A DNA stretch of 64,000 nucleotides, taken from NCBI GenBank assembly GCA_002434305.1, contig DJJU01000004.1:38453-102452 (forward strand). Direction: 5' to 3'. Positions 49,770 through 58,307 of the stretch are shown piece after piece. The position numbers and the translations under genes were made by a program. Origin of the DNA: Alicycliphilus sp. UBA6560 (GTDB lineage Bacteria; Pseudomonadota; Gammaproteobacteria; Burkholderiales; Burkholderiaceae_C). How positions within the stretch are numbered: position 1 is the stretch's first letter; the number at the start of each line of letters is the position of its first letter. The notes under the pieces were generated by a model, which was given only the letters and a program-made list of their open reading frames with translations, ran no database searches and was not told the origin of the DNA.

Positions 49770-50554
49770 GGCAGCCACCCCTGGCCGCCGTAGATGGACT
49801 GCAGCTGCTCGTCGCCCAGGCCGCCGGGCGCGCCGTCGTAGACCACGCGCCCGCCGGTCATGCCGATGATGCGGTCGCAGTAGCGGCGCGCCAGCTCCAC
49901 GTCGTGGATGTTCACCACCACCGGAATGCCGCGCTGCACGCCCTGATCGCGCAGCAGCTGGATGATCTCCACCGAAGTTTTCGGGTCCAGCGACGAGGTC
50001 GGCTCGTCGGCCAGCAGCACCGAGGGTTGCTGCATCAGCGCCCGGGCGATGCCCACGCGCTGGCGCTGCCCGCCGCTCAGGGCGTCGGCGCGCTGGCCGG
50101 CGAAGGCGGCCAGGCCGACGGTCTGCAGCAGCGTCTGGGCGCGCTCGACGTCGGCAGCATCGAACTTGCGCTGCCATGCGCGCCAGGCCGAGAGATAGCC
50201 CAGCCGGCCGGTGAGCACGTTCTCCATCACCGTCAGGCGCTCCACCAAGTTGTATTCCTGGAACACCATGCCGATGTGCCGGCGCGCGCGCCGCAGGGCG
50301 CGGCCCTGCAGCTGCGCCATGTCCACCTCTTCGCCGGCCAGGGTCAGCAGGATGCGTCCCGAGCTGGGGGCGGCCAGGCGGTTGATGCAACGGATCAGCG
50401 TGGACTTGCCGGTGCCCGAGGGGCCGATGATGCCGGTCAGCCCCGTGCCTTCAATGGCCAGGTCGATGCCCTTGAGCACGGGCACGCCGGGGCGGTATTC
50501 CTTGGTCAGACGCTCGATGCGCAGCGTGCCCGGGAGGGCTGCGGTGGCTTGCAT
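49766..50554 (-). CDS. phnC: Phosphonate-type ABC transporter ATPase
   Basis: 262 aa. Walker A GPSGTGKSTLI, signature LSGGQRQRVGIARAL, Walker B VLLADEPTSSLD, and switch His in VVNIHDVELARRYCDRI. The Q-loop reads MVFQEYNLVERLTVMENVL, the form typical of PhnC. Powers import through the two PhnE permeases. The ATG at 50554 is favoured; the frame extends upstream without support. Confidence 0.94.
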   Translation of the reverse strand: MQATAALPGTLRIERLTKEYRPGVPVLKGIDLAIEGTGLTGIIGPSGTGKSTLIRCINRLAAPSSGRILLTLAGEEVDMAQLQGRALRRARRHIGMVFQEYNLVERLTVMENVLTGRLGYLSAWRAWQRKFDAADVERAQTLLQTVGLAAFAGQRADALSGGQRQRVGIARALMQQPSVLLADEPTSSLDPKTSVEIIQLLRDQGVQRGIPVVVNIHDVELARRYCDRIIGMTGGRVVYDGAPGGLGDEQLQSIYGGQGWLP

Positions 50555-50656
50555 GCTTGGCTTGCCTTGTCGTATCTGGAAAACGAAGGCCCTCAACGGC
50601 CGCGCGGGCCGGCGCACCTGGGTGCGGGCCCGCGCAGGCGGCAGGAGGGGCGGAGG

Positions 50657-51667
50657 TTATTTCTTGCCGGCGGCGGCCTTGTCGAAGGCCTCGCGGGTGA
50701 ACAGCTCGCCCGCCGAGGCGGCCACCGTGCGCACCAGCTCCCAGTCCTTTTGGTAGGTGATGGGCAGGAAGCGGTCGCCACCCAGGCCCTTGGCCATCTC
50801 GGGCGGCACCTTGTAGTCGAAGAAGCACTGCTTGATCTTGCCCTGCAGCTCGGGCGCGAGGTTGTGGGCGTACGCATAGGCGTCCGTGGGGAACATCTCG
50901 CTGGTGTAGAGCACGCGGAAGTCATCGGCCTTGACCACGCCGCGCTCGGTCATGTGCTGCAGCACGTCGCTGGCCACCGGCGCGGCGTCGTAGTCGCCGG
51001 TCTTCACGCCCAGGATGGACTGGTCGTGCTTGCCTGAATAGACCACCTTGTAGTCCGTGTCGGGCGTCAGGCCGATCTTCGGGAACAGCGCGCGCGGCGC
51101 CAGGTTGCCGGAGTTGGACGAGGGCGAGGTGTGCGCGATGCGCTTGCCCTTGAGTTCTTCCAGCTTCTGGTAGGGGCTGTCCTTGCGCACGATCATCTTC
51201 AGGTACATGCCCACCGGGCCCTGGTCGTTGCCGCGGATGGCGAACGGCACGGCACCAGAGAGGTTCACTGCGAAGTTCACCGGGCCCGGCGAGAACGCGG
51301 CGATGTGCAGCCGGCCCGAGCGCATGGCCTCAATCTGCGCGGCGTTGGACTGCACGGGGAAGAACACCACCTTCTTGCCCACGCACTGCGACAGGTGGCC
51401 CATGAAGGGGCGGAACAGCTTTTCGTAGATGGCGGGGTCCTCCACAGGCGTGAAGGCGAAGACCAGCGTGCCCGGGTCCTTCAGGCGCTTGGGATCGGTC
51501 GGGGTATCGGCCACCAGGTCGCGGTTGGCGTCGCAGAACTGCGCATCCAAGTCACCCCGGTGGGGGCAGGCGTCCTGGGCCTGGGTGGTGGCGGCGGCCA
51601 GCAGCAGGGCCGAGGCCAAGGCGGCGCGCAGGGCCGGCGCGGCGGGCATGAGCGAAGAGGGGAGCAT
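50657..51667 (-). CDS. phnD: Phosphonate-type ABC transporter substrate-binding protein
   Basis: 336 aa. Signal peptide with cleavage near TTQAQDA, then the PhnD/PBP fold: FAFTPVEDPAIYEKLFRPFMGHLSQCVGKKVVFFPVQSNAAQIEAMRSG, HTSPSSNSGNLAPRALFPKIGL. The SPSSNSG loop matches the oxyanion-binding SxSTSG loop of phosphonate/phosphite binders. Two Cys pairs near the N-terminus may form a disulfide. First gene of the operon; a minus-strand TATAGT -10 lies at 51702-51707. Confidence 0.92.
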   Translation of the reverse strand: MLPSSLMPAAPALRAALASALLLAAATTQAQDACPHRGDLDAQFCDANRDLVADTPTDPKRLKDPGTLVFAFTPVEDPAIYEKLFRPFMGHLSQCVGKKVVFFPVQSNAAQIEAMRSGRLHIAAFSPGPVNFAVNLSGAVPFAIRGNDQGPVGMYLKMIVRKDSPYQKLEELKGKRIAHTSPSSNSGNLAPRALFPKIGLTPDTDYKVVYSGKHDQSILGVKTGDYDAAPVASDVLQHMTERGVVKADDFRVLYTSEMFPTDAYAYAHNLAPELQGKIKQCFFDYKVPPEMAKGLGGDRFLPITYQKDWELVRTVAASAGELFTREAFDKAAAGKK

Positions 51668-51701
51668 GGCGTTCCTTGGCGCAAGTGCGTAGATCGCACT
51701 G

Positions 51702-51774
51702 ACTATAGGAAGGCGGCTCCAGGGCCGTGGCGCTATCCTTTCGGGTTGCCTTCAGAAACCTTTCAATTGCCTTC
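51702..51774. promoter_or_regulatory. phnD/response-regulator intergenic control region with tandem repeats
   Basis: A minus-strand -10 TATAGT (51702-51707) has no good -35. Just upstream lie two near-identical direct repeats, CCTTTCGGGTTGCCTTC (51737-51753) and CCTTTCAATTGCCTTC (51759-51774), about 21-22 bp apart. They are good candidates for binding the adjacent OmpR-type regulator. Confidence 0.5.
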
Positions 51775-51825
51775 CAAAATGGACCGGATTAACCCTGGGA
51801 ACGTGCGCCAGCCGCGGACGCGCGC

Positions 51826-52512
51826 ATGAGGGTGCTCGTTGTAGAGGATGACTTCGACCTCGGCGGCGCCCTGACCCGGCTGCTGACGCGCCGGGGCTTC
51901 CACGTCACGCACTGCACCGATGCCGCCGCCGCCCTGCAGCGGATGGAGCACGAACTGTTCGAGCTGGCGGTGCTCGACCTGGGCCTGCCTGGCATGGACG
52001 GGCTGCAGCTGTTGCAGCGCCTGCGCGGCCGCGGGCATGCGCTGCCGGTGCTGGTGCTCACGGCACGCGGCGGCGTGGGCGACCGGGTGGCGGGGCTCAA
52101 TGCCGGCGCGGACGACTACCTGGCCAAGCCCTTCGATCCGGACGAGCTGGAGGCGCGCCTGCGCGCCCTGGCGCGCCGCGCCGGCGTGCACGACGAGCCG
52201 CGCTGCGGCGAGCTGCGGCTGGACCGCGGCGCCGGCGCCTTCTATTGGGGCGCCCAGGCGCTGGAACTGACGCCGCGCGAGAGCGCGCTCCTGGCCGGCC
52301 TGATGGAGCACCCGGGCCGTGCCGTCACCAAGGCGCGGCTGGCGGCCCTGGCCTTCGGCGCCGACACGCCCAGCCAGCCGGACGCCGTGGAGGTGGTGGT
52401 GCACCGCCTGCGCAAGAAGCTGGCGCACACGCAGGTGCAGATCACCACCCTGCGCGGCCTGGGCTACCTGATCCAGGAAGGCCGGCCGGCCGGGTGCGAC
52501 GGCAATGGCTGA
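51826..52512 (+). CDS. OmpR/QseB-family response regulator
   Basis: 228 aa. The receiver domain has the acidic pair in VVEDDFD, the phosphoacceptor Asp51 in VLDLGLPGMDG, Thr in VLTARGG and Lys in AKPFDPDEL. The C-terminal winged helix (LTPRESALLAGLMEHPGRAVTKARL, VEVVVHRLRKKL) binds DNA. Divergent from the phn transporter operon and overlapping its sensor kinase by 8 bp; presumably activates phnD. Confidence 0.93.
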   Translation: MRVLVVEDDFDLGGALTRLLTRRGFHVTHCTDAAAALQRMEHELFELAVLDLGLPGMDGLQLLQRLRGRGHALPVLVLTARGGVGDRVAGLNAGADDYLAKPFDPDELEARLRALARRAGVHDEPRCGELRLDRGAGAFYWGAQALELTPRESALLAGLMEHPGRAVTKARLAALAFGADTPSQPDAVEVVVHRLRKKLAHTQVQITTLRGLGYLIQEGRPAGCDGNG

Positions 52513-54004
52513 GCGCCCGCGCGGCGCCCGCTCGGTGCGCCAGCGGCTGCTGCTGTGGCTGGCGCTGCCCGTGGCCCTGTTCATCCTGGTGGACGCCTGG
52601 GCCTCCTACCGCGCGGCGCTGGACACGGCCCAGCGGGCCTTCGACCGGCTGCTGGTCACCTCGGCACACGCCCTGGCGGACCTGATCCGCCTGGAGGGCG
52701 GGGCGCTGCAGATCACCCTGCCGCACGCGGCGCTGGAGCTGTACGGCGACGAGGCCGGCGTGGCGGAGCGCCAGGGCGATGCGGACACCCGCAGCCGCAT
52801 GATCTACCGGGTGAGCTACCTGGACGGCGAATACCTCGCCGGCGAGCGCGCCGTCGCTCCCTACCAGGGCCTTGCCCCCGTGCACCCGCGCTACGGCGTG
52901 CGCCTGGCGCTGTACGGCACCCAGCTCGCCGGCGAGCCGGTGCGCATGGCCGCGCTGTGGCAGCCCGTGGAGACCCACGAAGGCTTGCGCTACGTGGTGG
53001 TGCAGGTGGGCGAGCCCTCGGCCTACCGCGGCCGCATTGCGCGCGCCATTCTGTGGCAGACGCTCGCGCGCCAGGCGCTGCTGCTGGCGGTGTTGCTGGT
53101 GCTGATCTGGTGCGTGGCCACCGTGGCGCTGCGGCCCCTGCGCGAGTTCGCGCGCCGACTGGAGGTGCGCACCGCCGCCGATCTGCAGCCCGTGGCCGTG
53201 CAGCCGCAGGCGCCGCAGGAGCTGCTGCCCGTGGTGAGCGCCTTCAACGGGCTGCTGGAGCGCGCCCGCGACGCGCAGGCGGCGCAGCAGCGCTTCGTGG
53301 CCGACGCCTCGCACCAGCTGCGCACACCGCTGGCCGTGCTGAAGCTGCAGGCCCATGCCGGCCTGGCGCGCGAGGTGCCCGAGCGCGAGGCGCTGCAGCA
53401 GGTGGCGGCCACCATCGAGCGGACCAGCCGCGTGGTGCAGCAGCTGCTGACCTGGAACCGGGCCCGCTCGGCCGTGCCGCGCGAGCAGATGGGGCGCATC
53501 GACCTGCGCGACCTGCTGGAGGAGGTGGCGGTGGAGCTGTCGCCCCTGCTGGCGGCGCGGCACCAGGCCTTCCAGTTCGACGCCGAGCCCTGCTCCTGGG
53601 AAGGGCCTGGCTGGATGGTGCGCGAGATCGCCGTGAACCTGCTGCACAACGCCATGAGCTATGCGGCCGAGGGCGGCGCTCTGGGGCTGCGGCTGGCGCG
53701 GACCGGGCGGGAGATCTGCATCGCCGTGTACGACGACGGCCCAGGGCTGTCGGCGCAGATGGAGCGCGACCTGTTCGTGCCCTTCGTCAGCGGCGATGCG
53801 CGTGCACGCGGCGCCGGCCTGGGGCTGGCCATCTGCCGCGACCTGGCCCACGCCTGCGGCGGCCGGCTGCAGGTGTGCAACCGCCGCGTGGATGGCGTGG
53901 TCCATGGGCTGGACGCCATGCTCTGGCTGCCGGCAAGCCCGCACGGCCCTGCGGCGGGGTGCGATGCGTCAAAATCGCCTCATGAACGCGCTCAACATCG
54001 CTGA
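52505..54004 (+). CDS. Sensor histidine kinase (TctE/QseC-like)
   Basis: 499 aa. Two membrane helices (about residues 16-33 and 180-200) flank a periplasmic sensor domain of ~145 residues of the 2CSK-N type. HAMP-like linker, then His270 in VADASHQLRTPLAVL, N-box NLLHNAMSYA, DDGPGLS and GAGLGLAIC. Its 3' end overlaps the proA start by 23 bp. The periplasmic domain may sense the PhnD ligand directly or through loaded PhnD. Confidence 0.92.
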   Translation: MAERPRGARSVRQRLLLWLALPVALFILVDAWASYRAALDTAQRAFDRLLVTSAHALADLIRLEGGALQITLPHAALELYGDEAGVAERQGDADTRSRMIYRVSYLDGEYLAGERAVAPYQGLAPVHPRYGVRLALYGTQLAGEPVRMAALWQPVETHEGLRYVVVQVGEPSAYRGRIARAILWQTLARQALLLAVLLVLIWCVATVALRPLREFARRLEVRTAADLQPVAVQPQAPQELLPVVSAFNGLLERARDAQAAQQRFVADASHQLRTPLAVLKLQAHAGLAREVPEREALQQVAATIERTSRVVQQLLTWNRARSAVPREQMGRIDLRDLLEEVAVELSPLLAARHQAFQFDAEPCSWEGPGWMVREIAVNLLHNAMSYAAEGGALGLRLARTGREICIAVYDDGPGLSAQMERDLFVPFVSGDARARGAGLGLAICRDLAHACGGRLQVCNRRVDGVVHGLDAMLWLPASPHGPAAGCDASKSPHERAQHR

Positions 54005-55262
54005 ATACACCCAGACCCTCGGTTTGCAGGCAAAAGCGGCCTCGGCCCTTATGGCACGGGCGCCAGCAGCTATCAAAAACAAAGCATTGCTGGCCCTGGC
54101 GCGGCGGCTGCGGGACAGCGGCGCCGCGCTGGCCGAGGCCAATGCGCTGGACCTGGAGCGCGCCCGCGCTGCCGGCTTGGCCGAGCCCATGGTGGACCGC
54201 CTCAAGCTCACCCCCAAGGTGCTGGAGACCTGCGCCCTGGGCTGCGAGCAGCTGGCCGCCATGGCGGACATCATCGGCGAGGTCCAGGGCATGGTGCAGC
54301 AACCCAGCGGCATCCGCGTGGGCCGCATGCGCGTGCCCATCGGCGTGTTCGGCATGATCTACGAGAGCCGGCCCAACGTGACCATCGAGGCGGCCAGCCT
54401 GTCCATCAAGAGCGGCAACGCGGCGATTTTGCGCGGCGGCTCGGAGGCCATCGATTCCAACCGTGCGCTGGCCGCTCTGGTGCGCGAAGCGCTGGCCGAA
54501 GCCGGCCTGCCCGAGCACGCCGTGCAGCTGGTGGAGACCACCGACCGCGCCGCCGTGGGCCAGCTGATCGCCCTGCCCGAGTACGTGGACGTGATCATTC
54601 CGCGCGGCGGCAAGGGCCTGATCGAGCGCATCAGCGCCGAGGCCAAAGTACCAGTGATCAAGCACCTGGATGGCAACTGCCACACCTACGTGGACGAACC
54701 CTGCGATATCGATATGGCCGTCAGGGTGGCCGACAACGCCAAGACCAGCAAGTACAGCCCCTGCAACGCCACCGAGAGCCTGCTGGTGGCGCGCGGCGTG
54801 GCGGCCGAGTTCCTGCCGCAGATCGGCGCCGTCTACGCCGCCAAGGGCGTGCAGATGCGCGGCTGCCCCGAGTCGCTGGCGCTGCTGCGCGCCGTGCCGG
54901 GCGCCGACCTGGCCGAGGCCGCGGAGGCCGACTGGGGCGAGGAATACCTGGCACCCATCATCAGCATCAAGGTGGTGGCCGGCATCGACGAAGCCATTGC
55001 CCACATCAACCGCTACGGCAGCCACCACACCGACGCCATCATCACGCGCGACCACATGCACGCCCAGCAGTTCCTGCAGGGCGTGGACTCGGCCAGCTGC
55101 ATGGTCAACGCCAGCACGCGCTTTGCCGACGGCTTCGAGTACGGGCTGGGCGCGGAGATCGGCATCAGCACCGACAAGTTCCACGCCCGCGGGCCGGTGG
55201 GCATCGAGGGGCTGACCTCACTCAAGTGGGTGGTGCTGGGCGAGGGCGACGTGCGCGGTTGA
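53982..55262 (+). CDS. proA: Gamma-glutamyl phosphate reductase
   Basis: 426 aa, proline synthesis. It reduces gamma-glutamyl phosphate. The aldehyde-dehydrogenase-like fold has GVFGMIYESRPNVTIEAASLSIKSGNAAILRGGSEA, nucleophile Cys in YSPCNATESLL, and the C-terminal GPVGIEGLTSLKWVV. Residues ~17-34 are encoded by a copy of the dispersed repeat. CAAAAT (53970-53975) lies 6 nt before the ATG. The start overlaps the kinase gene. Confidence 0.97.
   Translation: MNALNIAEYTQTLGLQAKAASALMARAPAAIKNKALLALARRLRDSGAALAEANALDLERARAAGLAEPMVDRLKLTPKVLETCALGCEQLAAMADIIGEVQGMVQQPSGIRVGRMRVPIGVFGMIYESRPNVTIEAASLSIKSGNAAILRGGSEAIDSNRALAALVREALAEAGLPEHAVQLVETTDRAAVGQLIALPEYVDVIIPRGGKGLIERISAEAKVPVIKHLDGNCHTYVDEPCDIDMAVRVADNAKTSKYSPCNATESLLVARGVAAEFLPQIGAVYAAKGVQMRGCPESLALLRAVPGADLAEAAEADWGEEYLAPIISIKVVAGIDEAIAHINRYGSHHTDAIITRDHMHAQQFLQGVDSASCMVNASTRFADGFEYGLGAEIGISTDKFHARGPVGIEGLTSLKWVVLGEGDVRG
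54031..54082 (-). repeat. Dispersed palindromic repeat copy 13 (inside proA)
   Basis: CAAAAGCGGCCTCGGCCC, GGGCGCCAGCAGCTATCAAA, AACAAAG; reverse copy, read in frame as ProA residues ~17-34. Confidence 0.7.
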
Positions 55263-55278
55263 CGCGCACGGCCAGGCC

Positions 55279-56748
55279 ATGAAGATCATCATCCTCGGTG
55301 CCGGCCGCGTCGGCCAGAGCGTGGCCGAGAGCCTGGTGTCGGAGAAGAACGACATCACCGTCATCGACACCGACGCGCGCCGCCTGCGCGAGCTGCAGGA
55401 GCGCTACGACCTGCGCGGCGTGGTGGGCAACGGCATCGACCCGGCCGTGCTGGCCGAGGCCGGCGCGCGCGACACCGACCTGCTGATCGCCTGCGCCGCG
55501 CAGGACGAAACCAACTTGGTGTGCTGCAAGGTGGCGCAGCTCGCCTTCAGCATCCCCACGCGCATCGCGCGCGTGCGCTCCTCGGGCTTCGCGCTGGAGG
55601 AGGGCGGCGAGCTGCTGGGCAAGGACGGCTTCGGCGTGGACCGCATCATCTGCCCGGAGGAGTCGCTGACGCGCTACATCGGCAAGCTGGTGGAGTACCC
55701 CGAGGCGCTGCAGGTGCGTGAATTCGCCGGCGGGCGCGCCTGCCTGGTTTCGGTGCGCGCGCGTGCCGGCGCGCCGCTGGTGGGCATGCAGATCGGCACC
55801 ATGCGCGAGTCGGCGCCGGACGTGGCCATGCGCATCGTGGCGATCTACCGGCGCTTTCCCGACGAGCCCGACCGCTTCGTGCCCTGCGACGGCTCCACGC
55901 GCGTGGAGCCCATGGACGAGGTCTTCGTGCTAGCCGGGCGCGAGCGCGTGGCGCAGATCCTGTCGTCGCTGCACTGCCGCGCCGGCCAACCCACGCGAGC
56001 CGTGCGGCGCATCATGATCGCCGGCGGGGGCCGCGTGGGCCTGCGCCTGGCGCGCCAGCTGGGCCAGCAGGGACGCTTCAACATCAAGGTGCTGGAGGAG
56101 GACTCCGAGCGCTGCATGCAGCTGGCTTCCGAGCTGCCGCCGCAGGTGCTGGTGCTGCAGGGCGACGCCACCGACGAGGACCTGCTCGCCGGCGAGGGCA
56201 TCGAGGAGGTGGACCTGTTCCTGGCCCTGACGGACGACGACGAGGACAACATCATGGCCTGCCTGCTGGCCAAACGCATGGGCGCCAGCCGGGTGCTGGC
56301 GCTGATCAACCGGCGCAGCTATGCCGACCTGATGCACGGCACGCAGATCGACATCGCCCTGTCGCCGGCGCAGGCGATGCTGGGCGAACTGCTGGCCTAC
56401 GTGCGCCGCGGCGACGTGCAGGCCGTGCACAGCCTGCGCCGGGGTGTGGCCGAGGCGCTGGAAATCGTGGCGCGCGGCGACCGCAAAACCTCGCGCGTGG
56501 TCGGCCGGCGGGTGGACGAGATTCGCCTGCCGCCCGAGGTGCACATGGGCCTGATCGTGCGCGGCCTGGCCGATCCGGTGGCGGAAGCGGCGGGCTCCGC
56601 CCCGGCGCCGCTGCCCGAGCCGCAGGTCATCATCCCGCGCAGCCACACCGTGATCGAGAGCAACGACCACGTGGTGTTCTTCCTGCCGCACAAGCGTCTG
56701 GTGCGCGAGGTGGAGCGGCTGTTCCGCGTCAGCGCCACCTTCTTCTAG
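55279..56748 (+). CDS. trkA: Trk potassium uptake regulatory subunit TrkA
   Basis: 489 aa peripheral protein with two NAD-binding RCK repeats: IIILGAGRVGQSVAESLV...VIDTD at the start and MIAGGGRVGLRLARQLG...VLEEDS around residue 240, each followed by a TrkA-C segment. It gates the TrkH channel. Slightly longer than E. coli TrkA (458 aa) owing to a Pro/Ala-rich insertion in the C-terminal TrkA-C domain. 13 bp before trkH, clearly one operon. Confidence 0.96.
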   Translation: MKIIILGAGRVGQSVAESLVSEKNDITVIDTDARRLRELQERYDLRGVVGNGIDPAVLAEAGARDTDLLIACAAQDETNLVCCKVAQLAFSIPTRIARVRSSGFALEEGGELLGKDGFGVDRIICPEESLTRYIGKLVEYPEALQVREFAGGRACLVSVRARAGAPLVGMQIGTMRESAPDVAMRIVAIYRRFPDEPDRFVPCDGSTRVEPMDEVFVLAGRERVAQILSSLHCRAGQPTRAVRRIMIAGGGRVGLRLARQLGQQGRFNIKVLEEDSERCMQLASELPPQVLVLQGDATDEDLLAGEGIEEVDLFLALTDDDEDNIMACLLAKRMGASRVLALINRRSYADLMHGTQIDIALSPAQAMLGELLAYVRRGDVQAVHSLRRGVAEALEIVARGDRKTSRVVGRRVDEIRLPPEVHMGLIVRGLADPVAEAAGSAPAPLPEPQVIIPRSHTVIESNDHVVFFLPHKRLVREVERLFRVSATFF

Positions 56749-56761
56749 ACGACCCCCTTTC

Positions 56762-58228
56762 ATGTACGACCTGCTGCCCGTCCTGCGCGTGCTCGGTGCG
56801 CTGCTGGCCATGTTCGCGCTGTCGCTGCTGGTGCCGCTGGCGGCGTCGCTGTGGGCGGGCGAGGCGCTGTGGCACGAATACGCGCTGGCCATGACCGTGA
56901 CGCTGGGGGTGGCCGCGCTGCTGTGGTGGGGCCTGCGCGAGCACCGGCGCGAGCTGCTGCCGCGCCACGGCGTCATGCTGGTGTCGCTGGTGTGGGTGGT
57001 CACGCCGTTCTTCGCGGCGCTGCCGCTGCTGCTGGTCATGGATGCCATCGAGCGGCCGCTGTCGTTCACGCATGCCTACTTCGAGGCTGTTTCGGGTCTC
57101 ACCACCACGGGCTCCACGGTGCTGTCGCGGCTGGATGAGCTGCCGCTGTCGGTCAACATGTGGCGCACCTTCATGCAGTGGATCGGCGGCATGGGCATCC
57201 TGATCCTGGCGGTGGCCATCCTGCCGGTGCTGGGGGTGGGCGGCAGCCAGCTGTTCAAGGCCGAGGCGGCCGGCCCGGTCAAGGACACCAAGCTGACCCC
57301 GCGCATGACCGAGACGGCCAAGGGCCTGTGGGGTGTGTATGTGGTGTTCTCGCTGACCTGCGCGCTGGCCTACTGGTCCGCCGGCATGACACCCGAGGAC
57401 GCGGTGATGCACATGTTCGCCACGGTCAGCCTGGGCGGGCTGTCGCCGCACGATGCAAGCTTTGGCTATTTCTCTTCGCCGCTGCTGGAGTGCATCGCCC
57501 TGGTGTTCATGCTGGGAGCCAGCTGCAACTTCGCGCTGTACTTCGTTGCCCTGCGCAAGGGGCATTGGCGGGGTTTCTGGCGCGACGAGGAAATGCGCGC
57601 GACGCTGGGCGCACTGCTGGGCGGGGGGCTGCTGGTGGCGCTGCTGCTGTGGGCTAAGGGCATGTACGAACCACTGCAGGCGCTGCGCCTGGGACTCTTC
57701 CACGTCGTGTCGGTGGCCACGACCACGGGCTTCGCCACCACCGACTACCTGGCCTGGCCGGTGTTCGCGCCGGTGTTCATGCTGCTGTTGTCGGGCGTGG
57801 CCACCAGTGCCGGCTCTACGGGCGGTGGCATCAAGATGGTGCGCATGCTGATCCTGCTCAAGCAGGCGCGGCGCGAGATGACGCGCACCGTGCACCCGCG
57901 CGCCGTGCAGCCGCTGCGCCTGGGCCAGCGCGCGGTGGAGGACCGCATGGTGTTTTCGGTGCTGGCCTTCATGCTGATGTATGGCGCCACCGTGACCATC
58001 CTGAGCATGGTGCTGCTCCTGACCGACCTGGACATGGTGACGGCGTTCTCCGCCGTGCTGGCCAGCGTGCACTGCACGGGGCCGGGCCTGGGGCTGCTGG
58101 GGCCCTCGTCCAACTATGCGGTGCTGACCGACTTTCAGCTGTGGGTGTGCACGCTGGCGATGCTGCTGGGCCGCCTGGAGATCCTGAGCTTCATGGCGTT
58201 GCTGACGCCGGCGTTCTGGCAGCGCTGA
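56762..58228 (+). CDS. trkH: Trk potassium uptake membrane subunit TrkH
   Basis: 488 aa with the four M-P-M repeats of the family. Selectivity-filter segments are visible: TTTGSTV, FATVSLGGLS, TTTGFATTDY and the last near VHCTGPGLG, plus STGGGIKMVRML between repeats. It is the K+-conducting pore of the Trk system, in operon with trkA. Confidence 0.95.
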   Translation: MYDLLPVLRVLGALLAMFALSLLVPLAASLWAGEALWHEYALAMTVTLGVAALLWWGLREHRRELLPRHGVMLVSLVWVVTPFFAALPLLLVMDAIERPLSFTHAYFEAVSGLTTTGSTVLSRLDELPLSVNMWRTFMQWIGGMGILILAVAILPVLGVGGSQLFKAEAAGPVKDTKLTPRMTETAKGLWGVYVVFSLTCALAYWSAGMTPEDAVMHMFATVSLGGLSPHDASFGYFSSPLLECIALVFMLGASCNFALYFVALRKGHWRGFWRDEEMRATLGALLGGGLLVALLLWAKGMYEPLQALRLGLFHVVSVATTTGFATTDYLAWPVFAPVFMLLLSGVATSAGSTGGGIKMVRMLILLKQARREMTRTVHPRAVQPLRLGQRAVEDRMVFSVLAFMLMYGATVTILSMVLLLTDLDMVTAFSAVLASVHCTGPGLGLLGPSSNYAVLTDFQLWVCTLAMLLGRLEILSFMALLTPAFWQR

Positions 58229-58307
58229 GCGCACCGGAGAACTGCGTACGGTCCGGGCCGGCGTTGCTTCCTACAATGCACCGCTTGACCGTCTCACCTG
58301 GGCAACT

